In this document: positions 21,896 through 31,190 of the stretch, piece after piece
Layout of the letters: every line of letters begins with the position of its first letter
Numbering within the stretch: the stretch's first letter is position 1
Assembly (NCBI GenBank): GCA_034231615.1
Contig: CM067322.1
Span: forward strand, 51,218,456-51,282,455
Source of the DNA: Meghimatium bilineatum
Lineage: Eukaryota; Mollusca; Gastropoda; Stylommatophora; Philomycidae
Direction: 5' to 3'
DNA length: 64,000 nt
Notes under the pieces: model-generated
What the model was told of the DNA's origin: nothing
The model's database searches: none
What the model saw: the letters and a program-made list of their open reading frames with translations, nothing else
Translations under genes and position numbers: made by a program

Positions 21896-22123
21896 ATAAC
21901 CAAGGGAGACTATGTCTCCATCTCACCTGCAGACCCAACTCAGCCGTTCTACATTGCTCAAGTTCAGTACCTGTTTGAAGAAGGTGGCTGCAAGCAGGCA
22001 CATATCCACTGGTACTATAGAGGATGTGAAACTGTCTTAGGAGAGGCATCTGATCCTCTGGTGCTATATTTTGTCGACAAGTGCGATGACAATGAGCTTG
22101 TTGCAGTACACAGCAAAGTGCAG
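21896..22123 (+). CDS. DNMT1: DNMT1 exon: first half of BAH1
   Basis: 76 codons, acceptor TCTTTCACCAG, donor GTATGG. The peptide has ITKGDYVSISPADPTQPFYI, HIHWYYRGCETVLGE and DPLVLYFVDKCDDNEL, matching the BAH1 core of DNMT1 (the human protein has a GD-V--PSDPSQPLY-type segment and HW-----TVLG). No internal damage. The exon upstream of it is absent. Confidence 0.93.
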
Positions 22124-22199
22124 GTATGGTTTATTTTGTCTTGGCAACTGTAGGAATTAGGATTCAGTCTTCTCGTGTGTTCATTGTTTTTCAGCATTC

Positions 22200-22262
22200 A
22201 TTCGCAACCTCCTGCATGTTATAGCAACCTCCTGCATGTTAGAGCAACCTTCTGCATGTTAG
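22200..22262 (+). repeat. Three copies of a 21-bp unit
   Basis: caacctcctgcatgttatag is repeated three times with small changes, in the first DNMT1 intron of the window. Confidence 0.75.
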
Positions 22263-22399
22263 CAGAATATAGCCTGGAGAACAGAATATGTTGTGCATGA
22301 TTATCAGGTTGCAAAAGGGAAGTCTGTTCAAGGATGGGAACCCCTAGCACCAAATTACCATGCTTAAGTTACAAGTCTCATTCTTCTAGCTGCAAACTA

Positions 22400-22600
22400 G
22401 AATGGAATGTCCATTCTAAAATTTCTTCTATTTAGTAGTCTTGAGAATGGAATGCATTATGGTACAGTTTATAGTTCAGCTGCGATATCTGCACCTTTCA
22501 TTGTAACACATTTGACTTCATCTTGATTTTTGGGTCACCTTGACCTACCATGGGAAGAGAAGAGTTGAGATTGGATTGTGCCATTCTATACCTCAAAGAG
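22400..22600 (-). repeat. SINE-like repeat, family 2, partial
   Basis: Minus-strand reading shows the gggtcaa-gtgaccc-like centre and the segment before the tail, degraded. It sits directly before a family 1 copy in the same orientation. Confidence 0.55.
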
Positions 22601-22617
22601 ATCCAAAAACTGTGCTG

Positions 22618-22775
22618 AGGTCTTCTTCTTCAGAGTTCATTCTCAAACTCCCACTGGATCTCTCTTGTAGCAGGACAATGGTCCAACTAAATTTCCAACA
22701 GCATGTTGTCCAGAAAATGGAAATGCGTTGTCGTCATTTGCGCCAATGGTGCGACACATCCGTCTAATGTGGTAT
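22618..22775 (-). repeat. SINE-like repeat, family 1
   Basis: Plus-strand text 'cttcttcttcagagttcatt', 'ctctcttgtagcaggacaat' and 'gtcatttgcgccaatggtgc' is the reverse of family 1. Its 5' end touches the minisatellite that follows. Confidence 0.8.
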
Positions 22776-23373
22776 GCTGAGGTCTAATGTGCCAAGCTGT
22801 AAGCTATGCTGAGGTCTAATGTGTCAAACTGTAAGCTATGCTGAGGTCTAATGTGCCAAGCTGTAAGCTATGCTGAGGTCTAATGTGTCAAACTATAAGC
22901 TATGCCGAGGTCTAATGTGCCAAGCTTTAAGCTATGCCGAGGTCTAATATGTCAAACTATAAGCTATGCTGAGGTCTAATGTGCCAAGCTGTAAGCTATG
23001 CTGAGGTCTAATGTGTCAAACTGTAAGCAATGCTGAGGTCTAATGTGTCAAACTGTAAGCAATGCTGAGGTCTAATGTGCCAAGCTGTAAGCTATGCTGA
23101 GGTCTAATGTGCCAAGCTGTAAGCTATGCTGAGGTCTAATGTGCCAAGTGTAAGCTATGCCGAGGTCCAATGTGTCAAACTGTAAGCTATGCTGAGGTCT
23201 AATGTGCCAAGCTGTAAGCTATGCTGAGGTCTAATGTGTCAAACTGTAAGCTATGCCAAGGTCTAATGTGTCAAACTGTAAGCTATGCTGAGGTCTAATG
23301 TGCCAAGTGTAAGCTATGCCGAGGTCTAATGTGCCAAGCTGTAAGCTATGTCGAGGTCTAATGTGTCAAGCTG
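22762..23373 (+). repeat. 32-bp minisatellite, about 19 copies
   Basis: The unit is tgctgaggtctaatgtgycaarctgtaagcta. Two subtypes, with gccaagctg (a) or gtcaaactg (b), alternate strictly abababab at the left and then irregularly, so part of the array behaves as a 64-bp higher-order repeat. It lies in an intron of the DNMT1 fragment. The unit resembles the SINE block tgctgaagtcagatgtgtca-ggccgaaagg. Confidence 0.92.
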
Positions 23374-23470
23374 AAAGGACTGCATCCATGTAACCAAGAA
23401 GAGTGTGAAAACAATGAATAAACTTTGTTTTGGTTACTTTCTATAAAAATACATTATTCTTCTGTTCTAG

Positions 23471-23728
23471 GTCATCCAGAAAGTTGTTCCTGAAGACTAG
23501 AATATGAAAGGTGGCATTGACAACCCAGATGAAGACAATGTCATTTCTGAGGATGATGGCAAGACATTCTATTTTCAGAAGTTTTATGAACCCAATTTTG
23601 GCAGGTTTGAGGATCCTCCTGATATAGATGTTCTTTCGGACAGTGAGAACCAGAATTGCTGCATTAGCTGTCAGAGGTTGGAGAAGAAGAGATTGCTAGA
23701 GGAGATAGTCCTAGGGGAAGTTACTCGA
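23471..23728 (+). CDS. DNMT1: DNMT1 exon: second half of BAH1, with TAG stop
   Basis: 86 codons, acceptor TTCTGTTCTAG, donor GTAAGT. It begins VIQKVVPED, then TAG at 23498-23500, then NMKGGIDNP, DDGKTFYFQKFYEPNFGRFE and CCISCQRLEKKRLLEE. The stop stands where DNMT1 has a conserved Trp (the human sequence reads ENWAMEGG), so TGG to TAG is the simplest change. The frame after the stop is fully open. Confidence 0.9.
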
Positions 23729-23916
23729 GTAAGTAGTGGATAATTTGACCTTTTCCGACATTATAACAAAAAGTAAAGTTTAAAAATAAACTAAATGTAG
23801 ATTAGGCTCTATAAGCAAGCATTATTTGTTTATAATCTCATTATGATTTTAGTATTCTTGAATACATTTTTTTGAAAACTGTGGTTTAATACAGTTTACA
23901 AAATTGATTAGGAACT

Positions 23917-24074
23917 CCCGCCGAAGACGGATGTGTCGGGCCATTGGCGCAAATAAAACGGCGACACAACGCATTTCCATTTTCTGGACTACATCCTGCT
24001 GGAAATCTAGCAGGACCATGATCCAGCTAGATCCAGTTGGAGTTTGAGAATGAACGCAGAAGAAGAAGAAGATT
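23917..24074 (+). repeat. SINE-like repeat, family 1, well preserved
   Basis: Starts 'gccgaagacggatgtgtcgg', passes 'cattggcgcaaataaaacgg' and 'ctggactacatcctgctgga' and ends 'gagtttgagaatgaacgcag' plus (AAG)n. It is the best copy of family 1 in the window. Confidence 0.85.
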
Positions 24075-24149
24075 AGGAACCAACATCATGCATGTGGGGA
24101 CATTCCCATAAAGGCTTAGATTGCTGGTTCAATCATCAATGTACTTCTT

Positions 24150-24355
24150 TGTCAGCGTTCATTCTCAAACTCCCGCTGGTTCTCTCCTCTAGCAGGACCA
24201 TGGCTCTATTAGATTTCCAGCAGGATGTAGTCCAGAGAATGGTAATGCGCTTTGTTACCGTTTTATTTGTATCACAAGTAAATTCAAGTAGAAAATTCAA
24301 TTCCCATCAACTTTAAGAATTATTTGCGTCAGTAACCTGACACATCCATCTTCAG
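24150..24355 (-). repeat. SINE-like repeat, family 1, inverted
   Basis: Plus-strand text 'cagcgttcattctcaaactc', 'ctctagcaggaccatggctc' and 'ctgacacatccatcttcagc' is the reverse of the 23.9-kb copy, so the two form a large inverted pair about 75 bp apart. Confidence 0.8.
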
Positions 24356-24489
24356 CGGGATCATCCATCTAAGGGTGTATATGCTGCGTACCAGTCAGTT
24401 TGTTGTTGTCAGCGAGGATGTACTATCTTCCCTCTCCCTTTGTCACTCCCGTTTCTATTATTCTATGGGAGCATGAACAGTCTCTTTGT

Positions 24490-24740
24490 GTCTAATCACT
24501 CATTGTCTAACATTGTTAAAGATTACTCCTGTGGTTCACCTAGCCACCAGGAAATAGGGTACCAGGACTAATGCTCTGGGGAGATCGAGAAATGGCACCA
24601 TCGCTACTGAGCAAGTGTGGTAGGTGATGCTAGTCAGGTGGTTTCTGATCAACCAATGATTAGCCTGCTGAGCACTTATGGGAAGCCCCGTCCTATGTTG
24701 CTGGTTCATAACTCATGTTACTTTTACGTTTACTTTAGGT
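24490..24740 (+). repeat. Dispersed repeat, same family as 33545-33860
   Basis: Blocks 'ccaggaaatagggtaccagg', 'gagaaatggcaccatcgcta' and 'gcacttatgggaagccccgt' match blocks at 33670, 33710 and 33795. In the other copy a tRNA-like head precedes this body. Confidence 0.7.
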
Positions 24741-24744
24741 TGCA

Positions 24745-25660
24745 GTTTTAAATCTGACTATGACATGTTCTTTACAAAGTGAATTTTTATCAAAGATTAC
24801 TGGTGATTAGCATTTGAGCTACAGAGTTAAGTGCTATGAATGGTACTGTCTACAGATGGTGTTCTACTTCGGTGAACGAAATGACTGAAAGTATATTTAT
24901 TCAGCAGAAATCGGATAATGGCAACACATTTGTTGAAAGGAATGGAGGGAAATGTACTGGGAAACCAGTACAAAGGGCTTATCATTGCTCTCATGCAGAC
25001 CTAGGGGTAACAGATAACCAAAATATGGATTAGAAAGTCATCACATGTAGACGAGGCAAGTGTGTGAGAAATTAACAGGCAAATCCCAGATTATGAAGTT
25101 TTTTGGCAAAGTAGCACCTTGTCTAGGAAGGTATATCAACCCTGAGTCAATTCAACTGTCACATTGTCCAACACGACTCAAACAGAAATCTAGGTCTATG
25201 CCTAAGGACACAAAGGGAGGTAATGGAATGGTCTTCCTACACAAGGGATAACTCGCTGGTTGCGAAGTGCCTAGTCAGAAGAAAGATGCATGTTGGGTGA
25301 CCCAGGCAAATTATCAGCTCGTCTAGTGACATTTACCCCTCAAGGCTCCTTCAATAGGCACTTGTATTAAGCCGAAAGCTTAAGTCTCCTGGGTATGAAA
25401 GATAGCTAAAAAACCACCCCACTGCACATAGGAAGTGAGAGCTAATTGCTCGCAATTCCTGGGGTTATTGACAAACAAAACAAACAAACATAGGCAGAGT
25501 CAGGAGTGTGTTTATTCCGTGAGGGGTTAGAACCAGAAGCATACATACCCTAAGTCATTTGCCAGGGATACTGAGCACATGCATGCATTAAATGCGGAGA
25601 CGTCAGCTCATAACCAATTTTGCGTTGTTGACATCTTAGCATCTATTTTAATTATTCTGT
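24745..25660. other. DNMT1 intron sequence, origin unknown
   Basis: Fairly mixed base composition. A stretch near 25000-25025 (ggggtaacagataaccaaaa) resembles 43313-43340, hinting at an old shared repeat. No exon recognised. Confidence 0.35.
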
Positions 25661-25669
25661 TTGTTGCAG

Positions 25670-25825
25670 GCAGACGGTGGATCGTCCAGCTGTCTGTATT
25701 ACACAAGTGTCAGAACCAATGGTCTAGAATATTCTATAGGTGATTGTTGTTACATTGATCCGGCGGCGTATGGGTTCAAGATAGTACACGAGAAGATCTC
25801 AACTGCAAGAAAATCACAGTCCAAA
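25670..25825 (+). CDS. DNMT1: DNMT1 exon: linker and start of BAH2
   Basis: 52 codons, acceptor TTGTTGCAG, donor GTAAGT, phase 0 at both ends. It encodes LYYTSVRTNGLEYSIGDCCY and AAYGFKIVHEK, matching the segment that leads into DNMT1 BAH2. Intact. Confidence 0.92.
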
Positions 25826-26029
25826 GTAAGTCCAGCCATTTACTGGTAGATACAATAAATTGTTATTAACACTTTATCTCTGTAGGCCTCTTTATCTCTA
25901 ATACCAGCTATTTACACCCACTAACTGCTGATAAATCCTGCCTCTAATATCAGCTATTTGGACCCACATTACATTCTTAATTTTAGTGACTTTGAAAAGG
26001 GAGTTGTCAGTGCATAGCCAGGGTCTGAG

Positions 26030-26165
26030 AACGGAGCAAAGAATAGCTACACTGTTGCTTGCCAAGCATGTTATAACAGGTAACTAAGGAAGTTTTGAGG
26101 TAAAGTTGGCTATCCCATATAAGGTCAAAGTGACCCAGAAGCCATGTATCAGGCAGAAAGTGTTT
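26030..26165 (+). repeat. SINE-like repeat, family 2, 5' part
   Basis: Contains 'ggagcaaagaatagctacac', 'ggtaactaaggaagttttga' and 'aaggtcaaagtgacccagaa', the front and middle of family 2, without a tail. Confidence 0.65.
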
Positions 26166-26169
26166 TCCT

Positions 26170-26385
26170 TATTCTTCTACATATCTACATCTCAAAGACA
26201 TTAATTCTGTCTTCTAATTGTTCATTGTCCATGTTTTTGAGCCATACATTATTATAGAATAGATGTAACACTTTATAATTCTCATTTTTAGCTTGTTTGT
26301 AATTTGTTTAGATGTTAATATTTTCCTCATCTCATTGAAATCACTTTTCTGCATATTAAGCACATTTTAAAAATTGCAACTTTGA
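26170..26385 (-). pseudogene. RTE-like LINE fragment
   Basis: Closely similar to 15300-15500 (for example 'ttatagaatagatgtaacac' against 'taatatagaatagatgtagc', and 'cttgtttgtaatttgtttag' in both), so it is a second piece of the same LINE family. It lies just upstream of the BAH2 exon. Confidence 0.7.
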
Positions 26386-26462
26386 TGAAATATGGTTTTA
26401 TTTTCTGAAATTGTTTCAAATTTTTTGAAATATGGATTTATTTTCTGAAATTGTTGATGCAG

Positions 26463-26631
26463 GTTGATGAAGATGTTTACCCAGAGGCCTATCGGAATAC
26501 GTGAAAGGGTCAAATGACAAGTGCCCGGAACCTTTTCGTGTTTCCAGGATTATGGAAATCTTTACCAAAAAAGTCTCAGGAAAACTACCTGAACTTTCTG
26601 AGGTCAAGGTGAAGGTCAATAAGTTTTACAG
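26463..26631 (+). CDS. DNMT1: DNMT1 exon: BAH2, with 1-base deletion
   Basis: Acceptor TTGATGCAG, donor GTCAGT. It starts VDEDVYPEAYR, then the frame breaks at about 26496 (cggaatacg where cgg-aaa-tac-gtg is expected). In the next frame it continues KGSNDKCPEPFRVSRIMEIF to VKVKVNKFYR. At 169 nt it is one short of the 170 that the flanking phases require, so a single A was lost, in the genome or in the assembly. Confidence 0.9.
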
Positions 26632-26689
26632 GTCAGTTTTTTTATGTGGTGTTATTTATATGAGAATTTATATGGCAAATAAATAAACA

Positions 26690-27030
26690 GGATAGTGGCA
26701 ACATTGGAGACAACAGAGAATATGGAATGCCGAGAGTAATTTGGACAGCTAGAAAAACTAACGAGGATGTTCTAAATGTGAGATTAGGGTTTATTTAATA
26801 ATAGAAAAAGACAATATTTGTTTATTGTGGTCACATTATGAGACAGGGAGGTCTGGAGAAGAGTAACAACAGGCATGATAGAAGGTCGGATAGATTGACA
26901 GAGAAAATATTCATTTGACATCGTGGAGTGGCAAAAAAACAACTACTATCCTGATAAGTTATACTGAATATAAACAGTTGTGGAGATCTGTGATCACCTA
27001 CGTCAGTCTGCATGACACTTGATGATGATA
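26690..27030 (+). pseudogene. LINE 3'-terminal coding fragment
   Basis: Broken text reads WTARKTNEDVLNVR, then KKTIFVYCGHIMRQGGLEKS and NNRHDRR, the usual end of endonuclease-reverse transcriptase LINEs (cf. GHIMR-----EK-I--G---G-R-RGR). It stops in a TGATGATGA-like tail. Confidence 0.6.
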
Positions 27031-27194
27031 TGACACAGGATCACATGTAGGTCTCCGGTGTCCTACCAGACAAAAATTCCATCCAATAACAAACCACTAA
27101 TAGAGAGATTTTCTTCTTGTGAAAAGAACACACTGGTTTCTTTTTAACAAAGCAAGTCCTAAACTGGAACCAGTTTATGCTTACTCACTTCTGA

Positions 27195-27400
27195 CTTAGA
27201 GTAAACAACTAAGAGTGGGTGTTTTTTTTGACTGAATAGATCCTTCAGGTAGCAACTTTACACATAATTATAAAAATGGGTATTTTTTTTTACTGAATAG
27301 ATCCTACACAGACCTGGTAGCAACTTTACTCATAATTATAAGAGTGGGTGTTTTTTTTTGACTGAATAGATCCTTAGGTAGAAATTATACACATAATATT
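27195..27400 (+). repeat. Three diverged tandem copies of a unit of about 80-90 bp
   Basis: 'gtgggtgttttttttgactg' plus 'aatagatcct', then 'gtagcaactttacacataat', occur three times before the last BAH2 exon. Confidence 0.7.
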
Positions 27401-27478
27401 ATAAGAATGTTTATAGGGAAATTCATCACTATATTTCTGTTTAACTTTCTAATAAATGTGTAATCATTTGTTCCTCAG

Positions 27479-27740
27479 AATTGAGAACACACATAAGGGG
27501 TCACATTCTGTCTATCACACCGACCTCAATGCCTTGTTTTGGAGTGATGAGGAGACCACTCTGGGTTTCTCGCATATCCGTGGAAAATGTACAGTTGTTT
27601 AGAGAGAGAACTTGACAGATGTTGACAGTTACTTCATTGGAGGGACTGACCGCTTCTATTTTGCGGAGTCTTACAGTGCAGACACTCGGCAATTTGATGA
27701 CCCTCCAGCAAAGGCTCAGCTCATGGGCAATACTGGGAAG
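27479..27740 (+). CDS. DNMT1: DNMT1 exon: end of BAH2, with TAG stop
   Basis: 262 nt, acceptor TTCCTCAG, donor GTGAGA. It encodes ENTHKGSHSVYHTDLNALFW, then GKCTVV, TAG at 27600-27602, then RENLTDVDSYFIGGTDRFYF and FDDPPAKAQLMGNTGK. DNMT1 proteins usually have an aromatic residue (Tyr in human) at the stop position. The frame is open on both sides of the stop. Confidence 0.9.
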
Positions 27741-27794
27741 GTGAGATGCTCTAAAATTCTTCATATTAAATTAAATTTTGTCAGATTTTATCTT

Positions 27795-28075
27795 TCATAT
27801 CTTCTTCTGTGTTCGTTCTCAAACTCCTTCAGGTCAGCAGGCTGTAATCTGGAGAACGGAGTGTGTTGCATCATGGTTTAGAGCTCAGCTGCGATATTTG
27901 TACCTTTTGGTCTGGCACATCCAATTTCAGCATGGTTTTTGGGTCACTTTAACCCCATATGGGATGGGACAACCAACTCCCAAAAGCTCCAACGTCGCCT
28001 CTTACTCATAACAGAAAAAATATTGCTATTCTTTGCTCCCCTTTCAGACCTTGGCAACATGCGGGTAAAATATTT
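27795..28075 (-). repeat. SINE-like repeat, family 2, nearly full length
   Basis: Plus-strand text from 'cttcttctgtgttcgttctc' through 'cagcaggctgtaatctggag' and 'gggtcactttaaccccatat' to 'ctttgctcccctttcagacc' is the reverse of family 2. Confidence 0.8.
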
Positions 28076-28385
28076 CAATTGGCTTATTTTTATTTATACT
28101 GCTTGTTAACCCTGGATTACTACAGTCCATGTGTTTCTATTTTGTCAGATTACTTCTGACATCTTGTGAATCTTACTAACTCCAGAAACAGAAGACCTAG
28201 TGCTGATATGAGAACATTTTTTTATAAACCCGGGGATGTTTACAGAACAGATTCTACATATGTACAAACTGCAGCAAAACTGAAATCCAGAAAGGAAAAA
28301 AAACTTGGAACAGGGCAATGAAGTTTTGTTAGTAACACACATAAGTTAGTTACACAATGACTAGTAACACACATAAATCAACATG

Positions 28386-28700
28386 TAATTCAATGATTGG
28401 ATCTTTGGTAATTCAATGATTGGATCTTTGGTAATTCAATGACTGGATCTGTGGTAATTCAATGATTTGATTTGTGGTCATTCAATGATTGGATCTGTGG
28501 TAATTCAATGATTGGATCTGTGGTAATTCACTGATTGGATCGGTGGTCATTCAATGATTGGATCTGTGGTAATTCAATGATCGGATCACTGGTAATTCAA
28601 TGATTGGATCAGTGGTAATTCAATGTTTGGATCAGTGGTAATTCAATGATTGGATCAGTGATAATTCAATGATTGGATCAGTGGTAATTCACTGAATGGA
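28386..28700 (+). repeat. 23-bp minisatellite, about 14 copies
   Basis: The unit is ggtaattcaatgattggatct, followed by tt or gt. Variants include one-base substitutions. A family 2 SINE follows after 30 bp. Confidence 0.9.
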
Positions 28701-28732
28701 AAGATTGGAGAAGTGGTGCTCCTGTGTGTTCC

Positions 28733-28990
28733 TGGGCCCAAAAGGGGAGCAAAGAATAGTAACACTATTTATCTTCCATGCATGTCATAAGACAACTAAG
28801 GAAGTTATGGAGTGGATTTGACTGTCCTATACTACATAGGGTCAAAGTAACCCAGAAACCATACTCAAGCCGGTGTGTCAGGTCGAAAGGTGCAGATATT
28901 TGCAGCAAAAATGTAAATCATGACACAAAACTTTGTTCTCAGGATTGCACCCTGCTAATCTGCAGGAGTTTGAGAATGAACGCAGAAGAG
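28733..28990 (+). repeat. SINE-like repeat, family 2
   Basis: Runs from 'gggcccaaaaggggagcaaa' through 'gggtcaaagtaacccagaaa' and 'gtcaggtcgaaaggtgcaga' to 'gagtttgagaatgaacgcag' and AAGAG. A second tail fragment follows at 29100-29175. Confidence 0.8.
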
Positions 28991-29283
28991 CAGTGGTAAT
29001 TCAGTGATTGAAAAGATTTGATTACCTATTAGCGAAAGAAAGGATGAGAGCAGAAATGCCAGTCTCCAGCTGATAACCAAACTCAACTAATCGTCATAAG
29101 CTGCAAAACATAATACAACGTTCTTCAATCTCCGGACTACATCCTGCTAATCTGTGGGAGCTTGGAAACGAATGCAAAAGACTACTCGTCATCAAGATTA
29201 AGAAAGATATTGTCATAATTTCTCATGGTCGCAATAAGCAAACATAGTTATTGTTAACATTATTCTCTTTTCTTCTATTGTAG

Positions 29284-29410
29284 GGTAAGGGTAAAGGAAA
29301 AGGCAAGGGCAAAGGAAAGTCTAGTAAAGATGAGTTAGAACAGGAGAATGCTGTGAAACATTTTTCAGTACATCAGCTGCGAACACTGGATGTCTTTGCT
29401 GGGTGTGGAG
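29284..29410 (+). CDS. DNMT1: DNMT1 exon: Gly-Lys linker and methyltransferase motif I
   Basis: Acceptor TTCTATTGTAG, donor GTACGTG. It encodes six GK pairs, then SSKDELEQENAVKHFSVHQL and RTLDVFAGCGG, which is motif I of cytosine-5 methyltransferases and binds S-adenosylmethionine. It ends in phase 1. The next DNMT1 exon (LSEGF-type sequence) is not found; a minisatellite starts about 50 bp downstream. Confidence 0.93.
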
Positions 29411-29458
29411 GTACGTGTCTCACGTTTTCAAACATATTCATTACTTTCATATCGCAAT

Positions 29459-30540
29459 ATATGTCAACACGTAGTCTTACATCAGTCACAATATCATATG
29501 TCAACACAGTCTTCCAACAATCACAATATCATATGTCTGCACAGTCTTCCAACAATCACAATATCATATGTCAGCACACAGTCTTCCATCAATCACAATA
29601 TCATATGTCAGCACGTAGTCTTACATCAGTCACAATATCATATGTCAACACAGTCTTCCAACAATCACAATATCATATGTCTGCACATAGTCTTCCAACA
29701 ATCACAATATCATATGTCTGCACGTAGTCTTCCATCAATCATAATGTCATATGTCTGCACGTAGTCTTCCATCAATCACAATGTCATATGTCTGCACATA
29801 GTCTTCCAACAATCACAATATCATATGTCTGCACGTAGTCTTCCATCAATCACAATATCATATGTCTGCACGTAGTCTTCCAACAATCACAATATCATAT
29901 GTCTGCACATAGTCTTCCAACAATCACAATATCATATGTCTGCACATAGTCTTCCAACAATCACAATATCATATGTCTGCACGTAGTCTTCCAACAATCA
30001 CAATATCATATGTCTGCACATAGTCTTCCAACAATCACAATATCATATGTCTGCACATAGTCTTCCAACAATCACAATATCATATGTCTGCACATAGTCT
30101 TCCAACAATCACAATATCATATGTCAACACGTAGTCTTCCATCAATCACAATGTCATATGTCAACACATAGTCTTCCAACAATCACAATATCATATGTCT
30201 GCACGTAGTCTTCCAACAATCACAATATCATATGTCTGCACGTAGTCTTCCATCAATCACAATATCATATGTCTGCACATAGTCTTCCATCAATCACAAT
30301 ATCATATGTCAACACATAGTCTTCCATCAATCACAATGTCATATGTCAACACGTAGTCTTCCATCAATCACATATATGTCAACACGTAGTCTTCCATCAA
30401 TCACAATATCATATGTCAACACGTAGTCTTCCATCAATCACAATATCATATGTCAACACGTAGTCTTCCATGAATCACAATATCATATGTCAACGCGTAG
30501 TCTTCCATCAATCACAATATAATATGTCAGCATGTAGTCC
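29459..30540 (+). repeat. 37-bp minisatellite, about 29 copies, at the DNMT1/cathepsin D junction
   Basis: The unit begins gtcttccaacaatcacaata and ends tcatatgtctgcacata. The main variants are ccatc/ccaac and gtctgc/gtcaac. The array fills most of the space between the last DNMT1 exon and the first cathepsin D exon. It is open in two frames by chance because the unit lacks stops in them. Confidence 0.95.
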
Positions 30541-30734
30541 TCCAGCAGTTTCTACCTTTGGAGATGCAGACGAGTGTGGAAAGATCTTGATTTTAGGATG
30601 GGGTTGTTTTTTGGGGTATTTTTTTAGATGGATTTATTATGGTTTTGCGTTATGATTAGGCTGTATTAGTTGTAGAATAAACTATTTGGGTTATGGTTAG
30701 TATACTTTATTTCTCTGTAACCGTACTGCTAGTA

Positions 30735-30772
30735 GCGCTGCCACGAGAGAGAGAGAGAGAAAGACAGAGAGA
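30735..30772 (+). repeat. GA-rich microsatellite
   Basis: A gagagagagagagaaagacagagaga run. Confidence 0.9.
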
Positions 30773-30986
30773 TCTGGTTCCCAAGTCACCAACCTCAAAG
30801 CTAACCAAAATCACACTTGCTGGACATTTTTGTCATTATCAACATAGCCACAGACTTTCCTTTTATAAAATTGGGTCCAGACACAAAAAAGTTGAGAATC
30901 TGTGCTTAGATGTGGTGTACACAGTTTAAAATATTGAGAAACCCTGATGTTCCATATAATTCCATTTGTTTTGTTTGTTTTCTCAG

Positions 30987-31125
30987 TTTCACTGTTAGTA
31001 CTACAACATATTGCAATGGAGGCTGCAGGGCCATAGCTGATACTGGCACCTCGTTGCTCGCTGGACCCAGCAGTGAGATAGAAAAGTTGAATGCTCAGAT
31101 TGGAGCTATCAAGTTTGTAGGAGAG
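30987..31125 (+). CDS. CTSD: Cathepsin D exon with second catalytic Asp
   Basis: 139 nt, acceptor TTTTCTCAG, donor GTGGGT. It encodes [20 protein letters not shown] and [26 protein letters not shown] is the second active-site motif of pepsin-family proteases, and the paired Cys are those expected nearby. The exon starts in phase 2, incompatible with the phase-1 end of the DNMT1 motif I exon. Confidence 0.93.
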
Positions 31126-31190
31126 GTGGGTTGATTTGTGTAGCTCATTTTTTATGTTTACCTAGAACAAGCAGAGGTATTATGAAATCT

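Larger units (their letters stand above)
21896..29410 (+). pseudogene. DNMT1: DNMT1 fragment: BAH1, BAH2, GK linker, motif I; truncated both sides
   Basis: DNMT1 is the maintenance cytosine-5 DNA methyltransferase acting at replicating chromatin. Six plus-strand exons (21896-22123, 23471-23728, 25670-25825, 26463-26631, 27479-27740, 29284-29410) encode the two bromo-adjacent homology domains, the Gly-Lys repeat linker and the first SAM-binding motif DVFAGCGG. Phases chain correctly through all six. The replication-foci domain, CXXC finger and earlier exons are not found upstream, and the exons for motifs IV-X (including the PCQ catalytic Cys) are not found downstream. There are two in-frame TAG codons and one 1-base deletion. 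Introns are retained, so this is a duplicated, non-processed copy or a damaged gene, not a retrocopy. A complete functional DNMT1 presumably lies elsewhere. Confidence 0.85.

Noticed and set aside
29353-29764. Two overlapping open frames of about 124 codons with repeated SQYHMS-type peptides
   Set aside because: They run from the DNMT1 motif I exon, past its splice donor, into the 37-bp minisatellite, which is open by chance in two frames because 37 is not a multiple of three and the unit lacks stops. No gene evidence.
22762-30540. CRISPR-like arrays
   Set aside because: The units of 32-37 bp repeat without unique spacers, and the DNA is animal nuclear DNA with introns. They are minisatellites.
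29284-31125. A DNMT1-cathepsin D fusion gene
   Set aside because: The DNMT1 exon ends in phase 1 while the cathepsin D exon starts in phase 2. Splicing them together gives a frameshift and an early stop.
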